This document shows, one piece after another, positions 4,723 to 5,093 of a stretch of 5,093 nt of DNA. A model generated the notes under the pieces. It ran no database searches and had not been told where the DNA came from. It saw only the letters and a program-made list of their open reading frames with translations. Numbering within the stretch: position 1 is the first letter of the stretch; each line of letters starts with the position of its first letter. The stretch covers positions 1 through 5,093 of the forward strand of contig DVEE01000387.1 of the NCBI GenBank assembly GCA_015295885.1, written 5' to 3'. The DNA comes from Leptolyngbyaceae cyanobacterium M65_K2018_010 (lineage in GTDB: Bacteria > Cyanobacteriota > Cyanobacteriia > Phormidesmidales > Phormidesmidaceae). The translations under genes were made by a program, and so were the position numbers.

Positions 4723-5093
4723 TTACAGGGGTACCTCGGCAATGGCTTCAATGGGGGGTAATTCTAGGGTGGTCAGGGTGGCGTAGCGATCGGAGCTACG
4801 CTGGCAGCGCACCGCGAAGGGGCAGCGCAGACAGTGCCCCAGCGCTTCATCGACCTGAGGAAAATCCTGGGCGGTGGCCAGCAGGCTAGTGAGGCGGTCG
4901 GTCAGTCGGTCCAGGTCCTGGGCGGTGCGCTGGTGTTCCTGCTGGGAATAGGGCAGGTTGATGCAACGGGGCGGGGTTGGATCTGGGCCGTCTGCCCCGG
5001 CGACCGGCCAAGGCGGCACAAACCAGTAGCTCATGGCCAATTGCTCCGGGAGCAGGTCCGTCGTTTCGGCCAGCACATAGAGATAGAGGCGGG
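4723..5093 (-). CDS. PD-(D/E)XK nuclease family protein, C-terminal part, truncated by window edge
   Basis: The frame is open to the right edge, giving about 122 C-terminal residues, so the true start is outside; the GTG at 5076 is an internal codon. The first visible residues (RLYLYVLAET, then PEQLAMSYWFV) resemble the motif and strand that follow the PD-(D/E)XK catalytic core in RecB/Cas4-like nucleases, where a Q-x-x-x-Y motif normally precedes this point. The C-terminal cluster C-x2-C-P-F-x3-C (Cys codons at 4831-4833, 4822-4824 and 4804-4806) matches the cysteine pattern of Fe-S-containing members of this superfamily. In the middle lies a short Gln- and Leu-rich helix. The catalytic Asp/Glu/Lys residues are not in the window, so activity cannot be judged. 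Such proteins act on DNA in repair or recombination; the specific role is unknown. It is convergent with the slipin gene. Confidence 0.72.
   Translation of the reverse strand, partial: RLYLYVLAETTDLLPEQLAMSYWFVPPWPVAGADGPDPTPPRCINLPYSQQEHQRTAQDLDRLTDRLTSLLATAQDFPQVDEALGHCLRCPFAVRCQRSSDRYATLTTLELPPIEAIAEVPL

Noticed and set aside
5074..5076. GTG as the start of the nuclease-like gene
   Set aside because: The frame continues to the right edge with family-like residues (RLYLY), so this is an internal codon of a truncated gene.

Overview
The window looks like chromosomal DNA from a cyanobacterium. It is GC-rich by eye, and it carries two exact copies of the HIP1 octamer GCGATCGC (240-247 and 2319-2326) plus several near-copies. 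The proteins also look cyanobacterial: a long PP2C phosphatase with a degenerate N-terminal domain and a C-terminal membrane anchor, a short NfeD next to a slipin, and a small PD-(D/E)XK-type protein with a C-terminal cysteine cluster. A Leptolyngbya-like (Synechococcales) source is a guess. All matches here were made by eye and from memory; no database was searched.

Layout from left to right. (1) 1-910, + strand: the 3' three quarters or more of gcvT, the glycine cleavage system T protein, cut by the left edge. (2) 911-1065: convergent gap with a 7-bp hairpin touching the gcvT stop codon and a second, longer hairpin. (3) 1066-2859, - strand: a 597-residue membrane-anchored PP2C phosphatase whose N-terminal third reads like a degenerate protein kinase domain. 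(4) 2860-3010: divergent control region with a tandem octamer and two overlapping, mutually exclusive small hairpins. (5) 3011-3436, + strand: short-type NfeD membrane protein. (6) 3437-3629: leader with a 13-bp tandem repeat and a hairpin. (7) 3630-4595, + strand: slipin/stomatin (SPFH) protein with an 11-residue-periodic coiled coil. (8) 4596-4722: convergent gap that may hold a gene relic on the - strand. (9) 4723-5093, - strand: the C-terminal part of a PD-(D/E)XK nuclease-like protein, cut by the right edge.

The only clear functional unit is the NfeD-slipin pair, a widely conserved membrane partnership in which the NfeD soluble domain is thought to work with a slipin oligomer. The gcvT, phosphatase and nuclease-like genes look like unrelated neighbours. 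I see no CRISPR array, transposase, tRNA, rRNA or clear defence or mobile system. The points most worth a second look are the pseudokinase-like domain fused to PP2C, the repeat-bearing leader before the slipin, the long hairpin after gcvT, and the possible relic after the slipin.
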